Part shown: positions 25,146-33,137 of the stretch, in pieces | Numbering within the stretch: position 1 is the stretch's first letter | Layout: every line of letters begins with the position of its first letter | Origin: Streptomyces coffeae | GTDB lineage: Bacteria > Actinomycetota > Actinomycetes > Streptomycetales > Streptomycetaceae | Direction: 5' to 3' | Assembly: GCF_016741875.1 (NCBI RefSeq) | Contig: NZ_JAERRF010000010.1 | Span: 186,001 to 250,000 of the forward strand | Length of the DNA stretch: 64,000 nt | The notes under the pieces: generated by a model | Seen by the model: only the letters and a program-made list of their open reading frames with translations | What the model was told of the DNA's origin: nothing | The model's database searches: none | Position numbers and translations under genes: made by a program

Positions 25146-25192
25146 GGGGGCCTTTCGGTCCCGTCGCGGCCCCGCGGGGGCCCGTTCGGCCC
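25146..25192. promoter_or_regulatory. Degenerate DosR-box-like repeats between the Rv1733c-like and devR-like genes
   Basis: GGGGGCCTTTCGGTCCCG (25146-25162 area) and GGGGGCCCGTTCGGCCC (25176-25192) are 30 bp apart in the divergent promoter. Each matches the GGG...CGGNCCC pattern with mismatches or one extra base, so they are weaker than the sites at 15.8 and 26.1 kb. They may mediate autoregulation. Confidence 0.4.
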
Positions 25193-25324
25193 TGGTGCGG
25201 CCCTCGCCGGATGCGCCACCCTCGTCAGCGAGGGGCGGGGATTCAGCGAGGGGAGCCGGGCGGGCCCACGGGCCGGGCGGACACGGACAACGGGCGGACA
25301 CGGACCAGCGGTGCGAGGAGCGCC

Positions 25325-26062
25325 ATGACCGAGACACGGGATTCCCCGCCGACATCGCACCCCATCAGGGTGTTCCTGCTCGACGACCACGAGGTGGTCC
25401 GGCGCGGGCTGCACGATCTGCTGGACGCCGAGCCCGACATCGAGGTGGTCGGGGACGCCGGGACCGTGGACCACGCGCTGGCGCGGGGCCCCGCGCTCCG
25501 GCCCGACGTGGCCATCCTGGACGTCCGGCTGCCGGATGGGGACGGCATCACGGTCTGTCGTGAGCTGCGCTCCCGGATGCCGGATCTGGCCTGTCTGATG
25601 CTCACCTCGTTCGACGACGACGATGCCCTGCTGGACGCGATCATGGCCGGGGCCGCGGGCTATGTGCTCAAGCAGATCAAGGGCTCCGACCTGGTCTCCG
25701 CGGTCCGTACGGTCGCCTCCGGGCAGTCGATGCTCGACCCGGCGACCACCGCCCGGCTGATGAGCACCCTGCGCGGGGACACCACCCCGCAGGAACCGAG
25801 GGACGAGGTGCTGGCCGGGCTGTCGCCACGGGAGCGGGAGATCCTGGCGCTGGTCGGCGAGGGGCTGACCAACCGGCAGATCGGCAAGCGGCTGTTCCTC
25901 TCCGAGAAGACGGTCAAGAACCACATCTCCCGGCTGCTGGCCAAGCTGGGCGTCGAGCGCCGGATCCAGGCGGCGGTGCTGGCGACCCACTCCTCCCCGA
26001 CCTCCCCCGACGACCACCCGGCGCGCTCCGCGCCCCAGGCACCCCGTGCGCCCCACCGCTGA
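25325..26062 (+). CDS. NarL/LuxR-family response regulator, DevR/DosR (OsdR)-like
   Basis: A 245-residue regulator. Receiver domain ~15-130: acidic pocket FLLDDHEVVRRGL, phospho-acceptor Asp about residue 66 in AILDVRLPDGDG, MLTSFDDDDA, and the conserved Lys in GYVLKQIKG. The LuxR HTH (~165-230) reads LSPREREILALVGEGLTNRQ, FLSEKTVKNHISRLLAKLGV. The receiver starts and links like M. tuberculosis DevR and S. coelicolor OsdR. A DevS-like kinase lies 1.1 kb downstream in the opposite direction, with an Acg-like nitroreductase between. It is the likely master regulator of the 12-29 kb block. Confidence 0.92.
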   Translation: MTETRDSPPTSHPIRVFLLDDHEVVRRGLHDLLDAEPDIEVVGDAGTVDHALARGPALRPDVAILDVRLPDGDGITVCRELRSRMPDLACLMLTSFDDDDALLDAIMAGAAGYVLKQIKGSDLVSAVRTVASGQSMLDPATTARLMSTLRGDTTPQEPRDEVLAGLSPREREILALVGEGLTNRQIGKRLFLSEKTVKNHISRLLAKLGVERRIQAAVLATHSSPTSPDDHPARSAPQAPRAPHR

Positions 26063-26092
26063 GGGCCGACGCGTACCAACCGGTCCCTCCCC

Positions 26093-26108
26093 GGGGACCA
26101 ACGGCCCC
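26093..26108. promoter_or_regulatory. DosR-box-like operator upstream of the nitroreductase
   Basis: GGGGACCAACGGCCCC, whose core GGGACCAACGGCCC is very close to natural mycobacterial DosR sites. It lies 75 bp before the ATG of the Acg-like gene and just after the response-regulator stop, so it could drive the nitroreductase separately. Immediately upstream, GGTCCC-TCCCCG-GGGACC adds a second symmetry overlapping it. Confidence 0.62.
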
Positions 26109-26182
26109 TGCCCGTCCCGCTTTCCGGAGCCGCACGCTGACTGCGCGGGGAACCGCCCGTGCCCACCGGCGAGGAGAACACC

Positions 26183-27160
26183 ATGCAGCCCGCAGCACTC
26201 GACGCGGCGATCCTGGAGAAACTGATCTCCGCGGCCGTGGCCGCTCCGTCGATGCACAACACCCAGCCGTGGCGGTACCGGCTGAACCCCGACACCGTCA
26301 CGCTGGAGGTGCGGGCCGCCCCGGAGCGCGCCCTGCGCCACGCCGACCCGATGGGACGGGCCCTGAGCGTCTCCGCCGGGGCCGCCGTGTTCAATCTGCG
26401 CGTGGCCGTGGCCCACTTCGGCTGGGAGCCGGTGGTCCGGCTGCTGCCGTACCGCTCCCAGCCGGATCTGCTGGCCACGGTGCGGCTGACCGCGTCGTCC
26501 CGCGACCGGACCCGCGGCGCACACGACGAGCTGTACGACGTGATCTGGCGGCGGCACAGCAGCCGTATGCCCTACTCGGCGCACCGGCTGCCGCGTCAGC
26601 TGGTGTACCAACTGGCCGACGCCGCCCACGAGGACGGGGCCACCCTGCATCTCGCGGGCCCGGAGGAGACCTCCCATCTGCTGCGGCTGACCGCCGAGGC
26701 CGAGCAGCGCAACATCCATGACCCGCGGCGGGCCGCGGAGAGCCGGGAGTGGATCCGCGAAAGCGGTCCGTACGGGATCCCCACGGCGGCCATCGGCCCC
26801 CGGGACACCGCGCGGCGGATGCCGGTGCGGGACTTCCGTGGCGTCGGACAGCAGCCCACGGCGGTGTTCGAGAGCCGTCCCACGATCGCGGTGCTGACCA
26901 CCGGCCACGACCGCCGGGCGGACTGGCTGCGGGCCGGGCAGGCGCTGGAGCACGTCCTGCTGCTGGCGACCTCGCGCGCGGTGCGGGCCTCGCTGCTGCA
27001 CCAGGCGCTGGAGTGGTCGGATCTGCGGTGGGCGCTCAGCGACGGCCGCCAGGTACCGGGCCATGTGCAGATGCTGATCCGGCTGGGGTACGGGCCGGCG
27101 GCCCCGGCGACTCCGCGCAGCGGTGCCCATGACGTGCTGGACGGCGACCCGGCGATCTGA
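26183..27160 (+). CDS. Acg-like nitroreductase-family protein
   Basis: A 325-residue member of the Acg (Rv2032) branch of FMN-dependent nitroreductases. The N-terminal signature APSMHNTQPWRYRL contacts FMN phosphate; the middle has IWRRHSSRMPYSAHRLPRQ; the C-terminal part has VLTTGHDRRADWLRAGQALE, HVLLLATSRAVRASLLHQAL and VQMLIRLGYGP, the latter two closing the flavin site. Acg-family members are often thought to store or sequester FMN rather than reduce nitro compounds. ATG with GAGGAG upstream. Flanked by devR- and devS-like genes; its M. tuberculosis counterpart is DosR-controlled. Confidence 0.9.
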   Translation: MQPAALDAAILEKLISAAVAAPSMHNTQPWRYRLNPDTVTLEVRAAPERALRHADPMGRALSVSAGAAVFNLRVAVAHFGWEPVVRLLPYRSQPDLLATVRLTASSRDRTRGAHDELYDVIWRRHSSRMPYSAHRLPRQLVYQLADAAHEDGATLHLAGPEETSHLLRLTAEAEQRNIHDPRRAAESREWIRESGPYGIPTAAIGPRDTARRMPVRDFRGVGQQPTAVFESRPTIAVLTTGHDRRADWLRAGQALEHVLLLATSRAVRASLLHQALEWSDLRWALSDGRQVPGHVQMLIRLGYGPAAPATPRSGAHDVLDGDPAI

Positions 27161-27195
27161 GCGGCTGACCACCGAGGCCGGCCTACACCGAGGGC

Positions 27196-28908
27196 TCAGG
27201 GGCTGCGCAGTGGTACGCCCCACACCAGCCGGGTCCCGCCGCCCGGTGGCACCTGGAGGACCAGTGCACCGCCGTACTTCTCGGCACGTTCGGTCAGATT
27301 GCGCAGTCCGCTGCGGCGCCCGCCCTCCGGGATGCCGACGCCGTTGTCGGTGACGGTCAGGGTCAGCCGCCCGGAGGCGACGACGAGGGAGATCTCCGCG
27401 GCGTCCGCCTCCGCGTGCCGGGCGGTGTTCGACAGCGACTCGGCGAGGACCGCGACCATGTCGTCCGCGACGGGGCGCGGCACATCCGTGTCGACCAGGC
27501 CCTCGGTGCGCAGCGAGGGGGTGAAGCCGAGCGCGGGCACGGCCTCCTCGATGGTCTTGGCGGTGCGGACGCGCAGCCCCTGGACGGCGGGGCCCGCCTC
27601 ATGGGCCCGCAGCCCGAAGATCGTGGACCGAATGATCTTGATCGTGTCGTCCAGGTCGTCCACCACCCGCAGCAGCCGCTCGGAGCCCTCCGGGTGCTGG
27701 ACGAACCGCAGGGTGCTCTGGAGGGTCATCCCCGCGGCGAACAGCCGCTGGATGGCCAGGTCGTGCAGATCACGGGCGATCCGGTCGCGGTCCTCGAGCA
27801 GGGCGAGCTGTTCGGCGTCGCGCCGCCGCTCGGCCAGTTTCATGGCGATCGCCGCCTGGCCCGCGAAGCCGAGCAGGGTATCGGTCTCGATCTGGGTGAA
27901 GGGGGCGCTGGACGCCGAGCGGGCCAGCGACAGCACCCCGCCCACTCCGTCGCTGGTGCGCATCGGCACCGCGACGGCCGGGCCGAGCCCTTCCCAGCGC
28001 TGGGGGCCCACGGTGATCCGTGGATCGTTCTTGACGTCGGTGCTGGTGACCGGCTCGGAGGCGGTGAAGGCGGCACCGGCGAAGGTGCCCCGGCAGGGCA
28101 GCACCAGACCCCGGTGGGTCTCGGCGTCGGTGCCCGCCGCGAGCGCGACCTCGAGATCGTCGCTTCCGGCCACGGGCAGCATCAGCACTCCGAGATCGGC
28201 GGAGAGGATCCGCCGGGCGTGGTCGACGATCAGCTCCAGCACGCTGGTCTCGTCCACACCCGACAGCAGGCTGTTGGTGACCTCCGCGTTCGCCTCCAGC
28301 CAGTGCTGGCGGTGCCGGGCCTCCTCGTAGAGCCGGGCGTTCTCGATGGCCACGCCCGCGGCCACGGCGAGGGTGGACAGCACGGTCTCGTCCTCCCCGT
28401 CGAACTCCTTCCCGCCGCGCTTCTCGGTGAGATAGAGATTGCCGAAAACCTCGTCCCGCACCCGGATGGGCACCCCGAGGAACGAGTGCATCGGCGGATG
28501 GCCCGGCGGAAACCCGTACGAGGCGGGGTGCTCCGACAGCTCGGCCAGCCGCAGCGGCTCGGGGTGGCGGATCAGCTCGCCGAGGATGCCATGGCCGGAC
28601 GGCAGGTGCCCGATCGTCTCGATCCGCTCCTTGTCGACGCCGACCGGCAGGAACTCGGCGAGCCGCTGGTCCTCGCCGATGACGCCGAGCGCCCCGTACT
28701 CGGCGTCCACCAGGACCACCGCGGCCTCCACGATCCGCCGCAGCACATGGGAGAGATCCAGCTCACGGCCGACCGAGAGCACGGCTTCCAGCAGGCTGTG
28801 CACCCGGTCCTGGGTGCCGCGCACCGCGTCGATGCGGACCTGCAACTCCTCCAGCAGCTCATCCAGCCGCAGTCGGGGCAGGTACTCCGAACTCCTCGCG
28901 CTCTCCAT
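27196..28908 (-). CDS. Two-GAF sensor histidine kinase, DevS/DosT (OsdK)-like
   Basis: A 570-residue cytoplasmic kinase. GAF-A ~50-195 (VLVDAEYGALGVIGEDQRLA, HSFLGVPIRVRDEVFGNLYL), GAF-B ~215-365 (SADLGVLMLPVAGSDDLEVA), HisKA_3 at ~370 (RDRIARDLHDLAIQRLF, phospho-His) and a HATPase domain (AESLSNTARHAEADAAEISL N-box, VTDNGVGIPEGG). GAF-A of DevS binds heme to sense O2, CO and NO; a His lies in GAF-A (IETIGHLPSGHGILG), but the proximal ligand cannot be assigned from one sequence. The ATG at MESARS is favoured for spacing to GGAGG; a GTG two codons earlier is possible. Cognate kinase of the nearby DevR-like regulator. Confidence 0.92.
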   Translation of the reverse strand: MESARSSEYLPRLRLDELLEELQVRIDAVRGTQDRVHSLLEAVLSVGRELDLSHVLRRIVEAAVVLVDAEYGALGVIGEDQRLAEFLPVGVDKERIETIGHLPSGHGILGELIRHPEPLRLAELSEHPASYGFPPGHPPMHSFLGVPIRVRDEVFGNLYLTEKRGGKEFDGEDETVLSTLAVAAGVAIENARLYEEARHRQHWLEANAEVTNSLLSGVDETSVLELIVDHARRILSADLGVLMLPVAGSDDLEVALAAGTDAETHRGLVLPCRGTFAGAAFTASEPVTSTDVKNDPRITVGPQRWEGLGPAVAVPMRTSDGVGGVLSLARSASSAPFTQIETDTLLGFAGQAAIAMKLAERRRDAEQLALLEDRDRIARDLHDLAIQRLFAAGMTLQSTLRFVQHPEGSERLLRVVDDLDDTIKIIRSTIFGLRAHEAGPAVQGLRVRTAKTIEEAVPALGFTPSLRTEGLVDTDVPRPVADDMVAVLAESLSNTARHAEADAAEISLVVASGRLTLTVTDNGVGIPEGGRRSGLRNLTERAEKYGGALVLQVPPGGGTRLVWGVPLRSP

Positions 28909-28965
28909 GCCCACCGTGCCTCCGTCGGCTTCAGCGCGCGCGTCGTGGCATGCCGCACTCCCTCT

Positions 28966-29505
28966 TCACGGTAGCGGCGCCCCGTTGAGCAGCGCGTCGA
29001 GCCGGTCGAGGAAGAGCTCCTGTTTGGCCACGATCCTCGTACGGGCCCGTGGCAGATCCAGCCACCGCACCCGGTCGAGCTCGGGGAACTCCCGCATCCG
29101 GCCGGATCCCCGGGGCCACTCCATGGTGAAGGTGCCGGGCGTGACCTCCCCCGGATCGAGCTCGCCCGCCAAGGCCCAGACCGTCACCAGCTTGCCGCCG
29201 GTCTGCCGGACCGAGCCGAGCGGCAGCAGCTCGCCGTCGGGCGGCGGCAGTCCGAGCTCCTCCTCGAACTCCCGGCGCGCGGCGGCCTCGGGGGTCTCCC
29301 CCTCGGTGTACTCGCCTTTGGGCACGGACCACGCCCGCTCGTCCCTGGCGGCCCAGAACGGGCCTCCCATATGGCCGAGCAGCACCTCGGTGGCCGGTCC
29401 GGTGCCGTGGAACAGCAGGATTCCGGCGCTGCGCTTCTCGGTGCGCCGCTCCGTACGCTTCCCCGTGCTCTTCTCGGTGCTCTTCCCCGTGCTCTTCTCC
29501 GCCAC
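28966..29505 (-). CDS. Nudix hydrolase
   Basis: A 179-residue pyrophosphohydrolase. The Nudix box is GEYTEGETPEAAARREFEEE followed by LG, fitting G-X5-E-X7-REUXEEXGU, so metal binding should be intact. The N-terminus is a run of Lys/Ser/Thr-Glu repeats (KSTGKSTEKSTGKRTERR) of about 25 residues before the fold starts at SAGILLFHGTG. WSVPKGEYTEG and RMREFPELDRVRWLDLPRAR resemble predicted NUDIX NTP or diadenosine polyphosphate hydrolases. It lies 57 bp from the DevS-like kinase. Substrate unknown. Confidence 0.9.
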   Translation of the reverse strand: MAEKSTGKSTEKSTGKRTERRTEKRSAGILLFHGTGPATEVLLGHMGGPFWAARDERAWSVPKGEYTEGETPEAAARREFEEELGLPPPDGELLPLGSVRQTGGKLVTVWALAGELDPGEVTPGTFTMEWPRGSGRMREFPELDRVRWLDLPRARTRIVAKQELFLDRLDALLNGAPLP

Positions 29506-29559
29506 AGTGCCCAGTGTGCGGCCGCGGCGGCCGCACCGCGCTCCGTTCGGCAGGTGGCG

Positions 29560-30330
29560 TCAGCGCCTGCGGGCGTAGCCGAGATAGGTGACCAGCGGCC
29601 GGGCGCCCGGGGCGAGCACCACCTCGACCAGGCGCGGGATCTGCTCATCGGTGATCCGGCCGCGGCGGCGCGCCACGATGGCCCGCACCAGACGGCGCGG
29701 ATCCTTCGGACGGAAGTCGCAGACGTCCTGCTGGCGCAGTCCGTAACGGTCCAGTGCGGCGGCCAGTTCGGCGGGGGTGCGCAGCCGGTCCGCCGCATAG
29801 CGTCCGGCGGGCATGATGCGCGTCATCGGGAACCGCTGAAAGGCGCCGAGATAGATCAGCCGGGACAGCGGGGTGCGGTTGACGGTGTCGTAGACCAGCA
29901 CTCCGCCGGGCCGCAGTACCCGGGCGGCCTCCGCCAGCACCCGGTCGAGCCGGGAGGTGATCTCGAAGGTGTCCGCGTAGTAGGCGAGGTCGAACGAGGC
30001 GTCGACGAGGCCGAGTTCCTCGGCGGGCGCGGTCAGATGGACGATCCGGGGACGGTCGGGCCCCTTCGCCTCACGGGCCAGTTCGGTGGCGGTGGCGGAC
30101 GGATCGGCGGCCACGACCTCGAAGCCGAGCCCGGCGAGGCCGCGGGCCAGCAGCCCGCGACCGTTTCCCACCACCAGGGCCCGGCTTCCGGACGCGCACA
30201 GCCCCACCCCCGTGAGGGCTGTGCGCACATACGCCAGCCGCGCTTCCTGGAAGGCGACGGCCCGGATCTGACGGCCGTCGACCGTCTCCGGCGACCGTGA
30301 GTCCAGCTCGATACGCGGGGCACCGGCCAT
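29560..30330 (-). CDS. Class I SAM-dependent methyltransferase, UbiG/UbiE-like
   Basis: A 256-residue enzyme. SAM-binding motif I RALVVGNGRGLLARGLAGLG is near residue 50, acidic loop VVAADPSATATEL follows, motif II DASFDLAYYADTFEIT, then LAEAARVLRPGGVLVYDTVN. These match the bifunctional ubiquinone-type O-methyltransferase group, though Streptomyces makes menaquinone, so the natural substrate is unclear. ATG with GGAGGGG upstream. Divergent from an HxlR regulator with two strong palindromes between, so it is probably the regulator's target. Confidence 0.85.
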   Translation of the reverse strand: MAGAPRIELDSRSPETVDGRQIRAVAFQEARLAYVRTALTGVGLCASGSRALVVGNGRGLLARGLAGLGFEVVAADPSATATELAREAKGPDRPRIVHLTAPAEELGLVDASFDLAYYADTFEITSRLDRVLAEAARVLRPGGVLVYDTVNRTPLSRLIYLGAFQRFPMTRIMPAGRYAADRLRTPAELAAALDRYGLRQQDVCDFRPKDPRRLVRAIVARRRGRITDEQIPRLVEVVLAPGARPLVTYLGYARRR

Positions 30331-30372
30331 CGTCCCCCTCCGATCCCGCTCCGGCGTTCCCCCCCGGGCTTC

Positions 30373-30418
30373 GAGTTCCCTGAGGGAACCTAGCATCTTC
30401 GGTTCCCTCAGGGAACTC
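30373..30418. promoter_or_regulatory. Twin palindromic operators for the HxlR regulator
   Basis: Two nearly identical perfect 15-bp palindromes, GTTCCCTGAGGGAAC (30375-30389) and GTTCCCTCAGGGAAC (30402-30416), centres 27 bp apart, also form a larger 18-bp inverted repeat. They occupy the divergent promoter between methyltransferase and regulator. Spacing of ~2.5 helical turns suits two dimers. Confidence 0.82.
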
Positions 30419-30439
30419 GGCCTCGGCTAGGCTCGTGTC

Positions 30440-30955
30440 ATGACCCGTACTCCGCTCGGCGAGGTGGCCTGTTCGATCGCCCGCGCCACCGATCTGTTCG
30501 GCGACGCATGGACGGCGCTGATCATGCGGGATGTGCTGACCGGGGTGACCCGCTTCGACGATCTCGCCCATGACCTCGGCATCTCCCGCAAGGTGCTGGC
30601 CGCCCGGCTGTCCCGGCTGGTCGAGGAGGAGGTGCTGGTCCGCGAGCGCTACCAGGAACGGCCGCCGCGCGAGCACTACCGCGCCACCGCCAAGGGCGAA
30701 GAGCTGTATCCGGTGCTGCTGGCCCTCATGAACTGGGGCGACCGCTGGTACTCCGGCACCGCCGGGCCCCCGGCTCGGATCCACCATCTGAGCTGCGGCC
30801 AGGACACCACGGCGGTGTGCGCATGCGCACACTGCGGCGAGCCCCTCACGACCGGGAACACCACCCAGCTGCCCGGCCCCGGCGGGCATGTCGGACCGGG
30901 CACCCGGGTCCTGGGACCGCTGATCGCCGCCCGCGAACCGGACCGGGAGGGCTGA
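30440..30955 (+). CDS. HxlR-family transcriptional regulator with C-terminal cysteine cluster
   Basis: A 171-residue regulator. The winged helix reads ARATDLFGDAWTALIMRDVL, TRFDDLAHDLGISRKVLAAR, LSRLVEEEVLVRERYQERPP and HYRATAKGEELYPVLLALMN, classic HxlR. A C-terminal extension contains SCGQDTTAVCACAHCGEPL, four cysteines that could bind zinc or act as a redox or electrophile switch. Some HxlR proteins respond to quinones, aldehydes or hypochlorite through Cys. Likely represses itself and the divergent methyltransferase through the twin palindromes. Confidence 0.92.
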   Translation: MTRTPLGEVACSIARATDLFGDAWTALIMRDVLTGVTRFDDLAHDLGISRKVLAARLSRLVEEEVLVRERYQERPPREHYRATAKGEELYPVLLALMNWGDRWYSGTAGPPARIHHLSCGQDTTAVCACAHCGEPLTTGNTTQLPGPGGHVGPGTRVLGPLIAAREPDREG

Positions 30956-31025
30956 CCGGCTCCGGCGGCCGGCGCCGATCGGGGCCGGGGCGGACGCTTC
31001 GGTCGCGGACCATCTGGCGGCCCAG

Positions 31026-31415
31026 TTGCCCACCGAGGCGGCGGAACCGATGCGCCGGGTGACCGCCTCCCACCGGGGCTCGCCGGAGGAACGGGCCTTC
31101 CGGCGCGACCACGGCGAGCGGTTCGACCTCACCGGTTTCGCGGGCCGGATCGCCTGGCGCACCGAGCACACCGAGGAGGAGGCGCTGCGCGAGGCGAGCG
31201 CCTTCTTCGAAGTGCTGGACGCCGCCGTGGACCCGGAGCTGATGGAGAAGGTGTACGGGGTGCTGCCGAGCGATATCCGCGCCCTGCTCCCGGAGGCGCG
31301 GGCCGACCTCGACGACCGGACCGATGTCGAGGACCGGGCCGCCCGCGCCGACCGCGACGGCGGGACAGGGGGCGGCAGCGGGACCTCCGGATCCGCGGAC
31401 CGCGAAAACCAGTGA
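31026..31415 (+). CDS. DUF2267 domain protein, possibly N-terminally truncated
   Basis: Up to 129 residues, with a TTG as the first possible start in frame (LPTEAAEPM). The recognisable part is the second DUF2267 helical repeat: FDLTGFAGRIAWRTEHTEEE, ASAFFEVLDAAVDPELMEKV and VLPSDIRALLPEARADLD. The first repeat, which should precede it, is visible only as DHLAAQLP upstream of the start, with no start codon in frame before the HxlR gene. A ~35-residue Asp/Gly/Ser-rich tail ends it. Either it starts at an unusual codon or a 5' deletion removed roughly half the gene. Function of DUF2267 unknown. Confidence 0.55.
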   Translation: MPTEAAEPMRRVTASHRGSPEERAFRRDHGERFDLTGFAGRIAWRTEHTEEEALREASAFFEVLDAAVDPELMEKVYGVLPSDIRALLPEARADLDDRTDVEDRAARADRDGGTGGGSGTSGSADRENQ

Positions 31416-31448
31416 TCGTTCCGGCCGGTCGCGGCGTACCGTGCTGCC

Positions 31449-31973
31449 ATGCCCGAACTCCAGCGCCTCCGGCGCGATCACGCCGCGGCCCTGCTCGCCT
31501 TCGAGCGGGAGAACCGCGCCTACTTCGCGCAGACGATTTCCGACCGGGGTGACGACTACTTCACCGACTTCGACACGCGCCACTCCGAACTGCTCGCCGA
31601 ACAGGACGCCGGACTCCACCACTTCCATCTGATCGTGGACGCCGACGGCCAGGTGCTGGGACGGGTCAATCTGGTCGATGTGGCCGACGGCACGGCGGAG
31701 CTGGGATACCGGATCGCCGAGCGGGCCGCCCGTCAGGGCCTCGCCACCAGCGCCGTCCGGCGGGTCTGCCTGCTGGCCGCCACCGAGTACGGTCTGACCG
31801 CGCTGCGCGCCGAGACCACGCTCGACAACGCCGGGTCACGCGCCGTACTCGCCCGCACCGGCTTCGTCCCCACCGGCGGCGAGATCACCCTCGGCCGGCG
31901 CCCCGGGCTGGCGTACGTACGCGATCTGAGCGATGTCCGGGAGGCGGCCGCCCAGGAGACGGCCGCCCCGTGA
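31449..31973 (+). CDS. GNAT N-acetyltransferase, RimJ/RimL type
   Basis: A 174-residue acetyl-CoA-dependent transferase. LHHFHLIVDADGQVLGRVNL, then AELGYRIAERAARQGLATSA (acetyl-CoA pyrophosphate loop, motif A, Q-G-x-A), LRAETTLDNAGSRAVLARTG and FVPTGGEI (motif B) are typical of RimJ/L-like enzymes. Acceptor could be a ribosomal protein N-terminus, a peptide or a small molecule. Starts 33 bp after DUF2267. No further context evidence. Confidence 0.9.
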   Translation: MPELQRLRRDHAAALLAFERENRAYFAQTISDRGDDYFTDFDTRHSELLAEQDAGLHHFHLIVDADGQVLGRVNLVDVADGTAELGYRIAERAARQGLATSAVRRVCLLAATEYGLTALRAETTLDNAGSRAVLARTGFVPTGGEITLGRRPGLAYVRDLSDVREAAAQETAAP

Positions 31974-32229
31974 GCACCGCCTCCCTCCGCCTCCCGGACG
32001 CGGGCCGCCGCCCCGCGTGCACAACGGGGAAAGCACCGCGGAGCGGCGGCGTCCCGAGTCGGGAGGACCCGGGTGAGCCTCGGGGCGTGGGATCCCCGGC
32101 GGCTCAGGAGTGAGTACGGACCACATCCGCATCCCGTTCACCGGGGGCGGACACCGTCACGCCCGACTCCGCACAGCCGCCCCGTCCCATGGATTGCCGC
32201 GGCCTGATCGGCTTGCCAGGCTGTCCCCC
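31974..32229. other. Upstream region of peptide deformylase
   Basis: 256 bp with no gene I can support. An open frame extends upstream of the deformylase start in this interval but lacks family similarity and a ribosome-binding site. Confidence 0.4.
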
Positions 32230-32877
32230 ATGCCGACCTCCAGCCTGTCCGAACTCGTCGACGAACTGCTCTCCGGCACCCACCCGCTGCCGATCATCTC
32301 CGCGGGCGTCCCCGTCCTGCGGCAGCCGGCCCTGCCCTATGAGGGCCAGCTGTCCACGGACCAGCTCGACCGGCTGCTGCGGGCGATGCGGGACACCATG
32401 CACGCCGCGCCCGGCGTGGGCCTGGCCGCCCCGCAGATCGGCGTACCGCTGCGGCTCGCGGTGATCGAGGATCCGGCGGAGGTGACAGCCGAGGTACGCG
32501 AGGCGCGCGGCCGGGTGCCACAGCCGTACCGCGTCCTGGTCAACCCGTCGTACGAAACCGTGGGCGACGGCCGGGCGGCGTTCTTCGAGGGGTGTCTGAG
32601 CGTTCCCGGCTGGCAGGCGGTGGTCAGCCGCCCCGAGCGGATCCGGCTGCGCGGACAGGACGAGACGGGGCGGGAGGTGGACGAGGAGTTCACCGGCTGG
32701 CCCGCCCGGATCGTCCAGCACGAGACCGACCACGTCGACGGTGTGCTGTATCTGGACCGTGCCGAGACCCGCTCGCTGTCCTCCGCGCAGGCCGTCACCG
32801 ACTACTGGTCCCAGCCCACGCCCGCCACCGCGGCCCAGTCCCTCGGCTTCCCGCTGCACGGCACCGGCGCACCCTGA
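32230..32877 (+). CDS. def: Peptide deformylase
   Basis: Removes the N-formyl group from nascent proteins; 215 residues. All three metalloprotease-like motifs are present: GVGLAAPQIG (~65), EGCLSVPGW (~120; metal-binding Cys) and QHETDHVDG (~165; the two metal His and catalytic Glu). An extra N-terminal region with PLPIISAGVPVLRQPALPYE is normal for actinomycete paralogues. ATG MPTSSLSELVDE is chosen by similarity and codon bias; the ribosome-binding site is weak. Streptomycetes carry several def paralogues; this need not be the main one. Confidence 0.95.
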   Translation: MPTSSLSELVDELLSGTHPLPIISAGVPVLRQPALPYEGQLSTDQLDRLLRAMRDTMHAAPGVGLAAPQIGVPLRLAVIEDPAEVTAEVREARGRVPQPYRVLVNPSYETVGDGRAAFFEGCLSVPGWQAVVSRPERIRLRGQDETGREVDEEFTGWPARIVQHETDHVDGVLYLDRAETRSLSSAQAVTDYWSQPTPATAAQSLGFPLHGTGAP

Positions 32878-33137
32878 CACCGGGGCGCGTCATCACCTCT
32901 CGGCGCTCCGTGTCACCGGGCCGATCGCCCGTGTCACCACGGCATGCGTTTGTCATCGGCTGGCAGTCGCCGAAACACCACGCGGACACTGTGGCGTTCG
33001 CCGTCACGGCAAGACTGGGGTGAACGCAAGCGGTGTGCGCCGCTCTTCGCGCACCGCGCCGGCGTGCGGGTATCTCTCCCCGCCCGCCCCCTTCCCCCAT
33101 CCCCGCCGCTCCTGACTTCCCCGGAAGGAGAACAGGA
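32878..33137. other. Promoter region upstream of the ornithine-lipid operon
   Basis: 260 bp, no gene supported. GGAAGGAG occurs immediately before the OlsB start. No clear palindrome. Confidence 0.4.
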
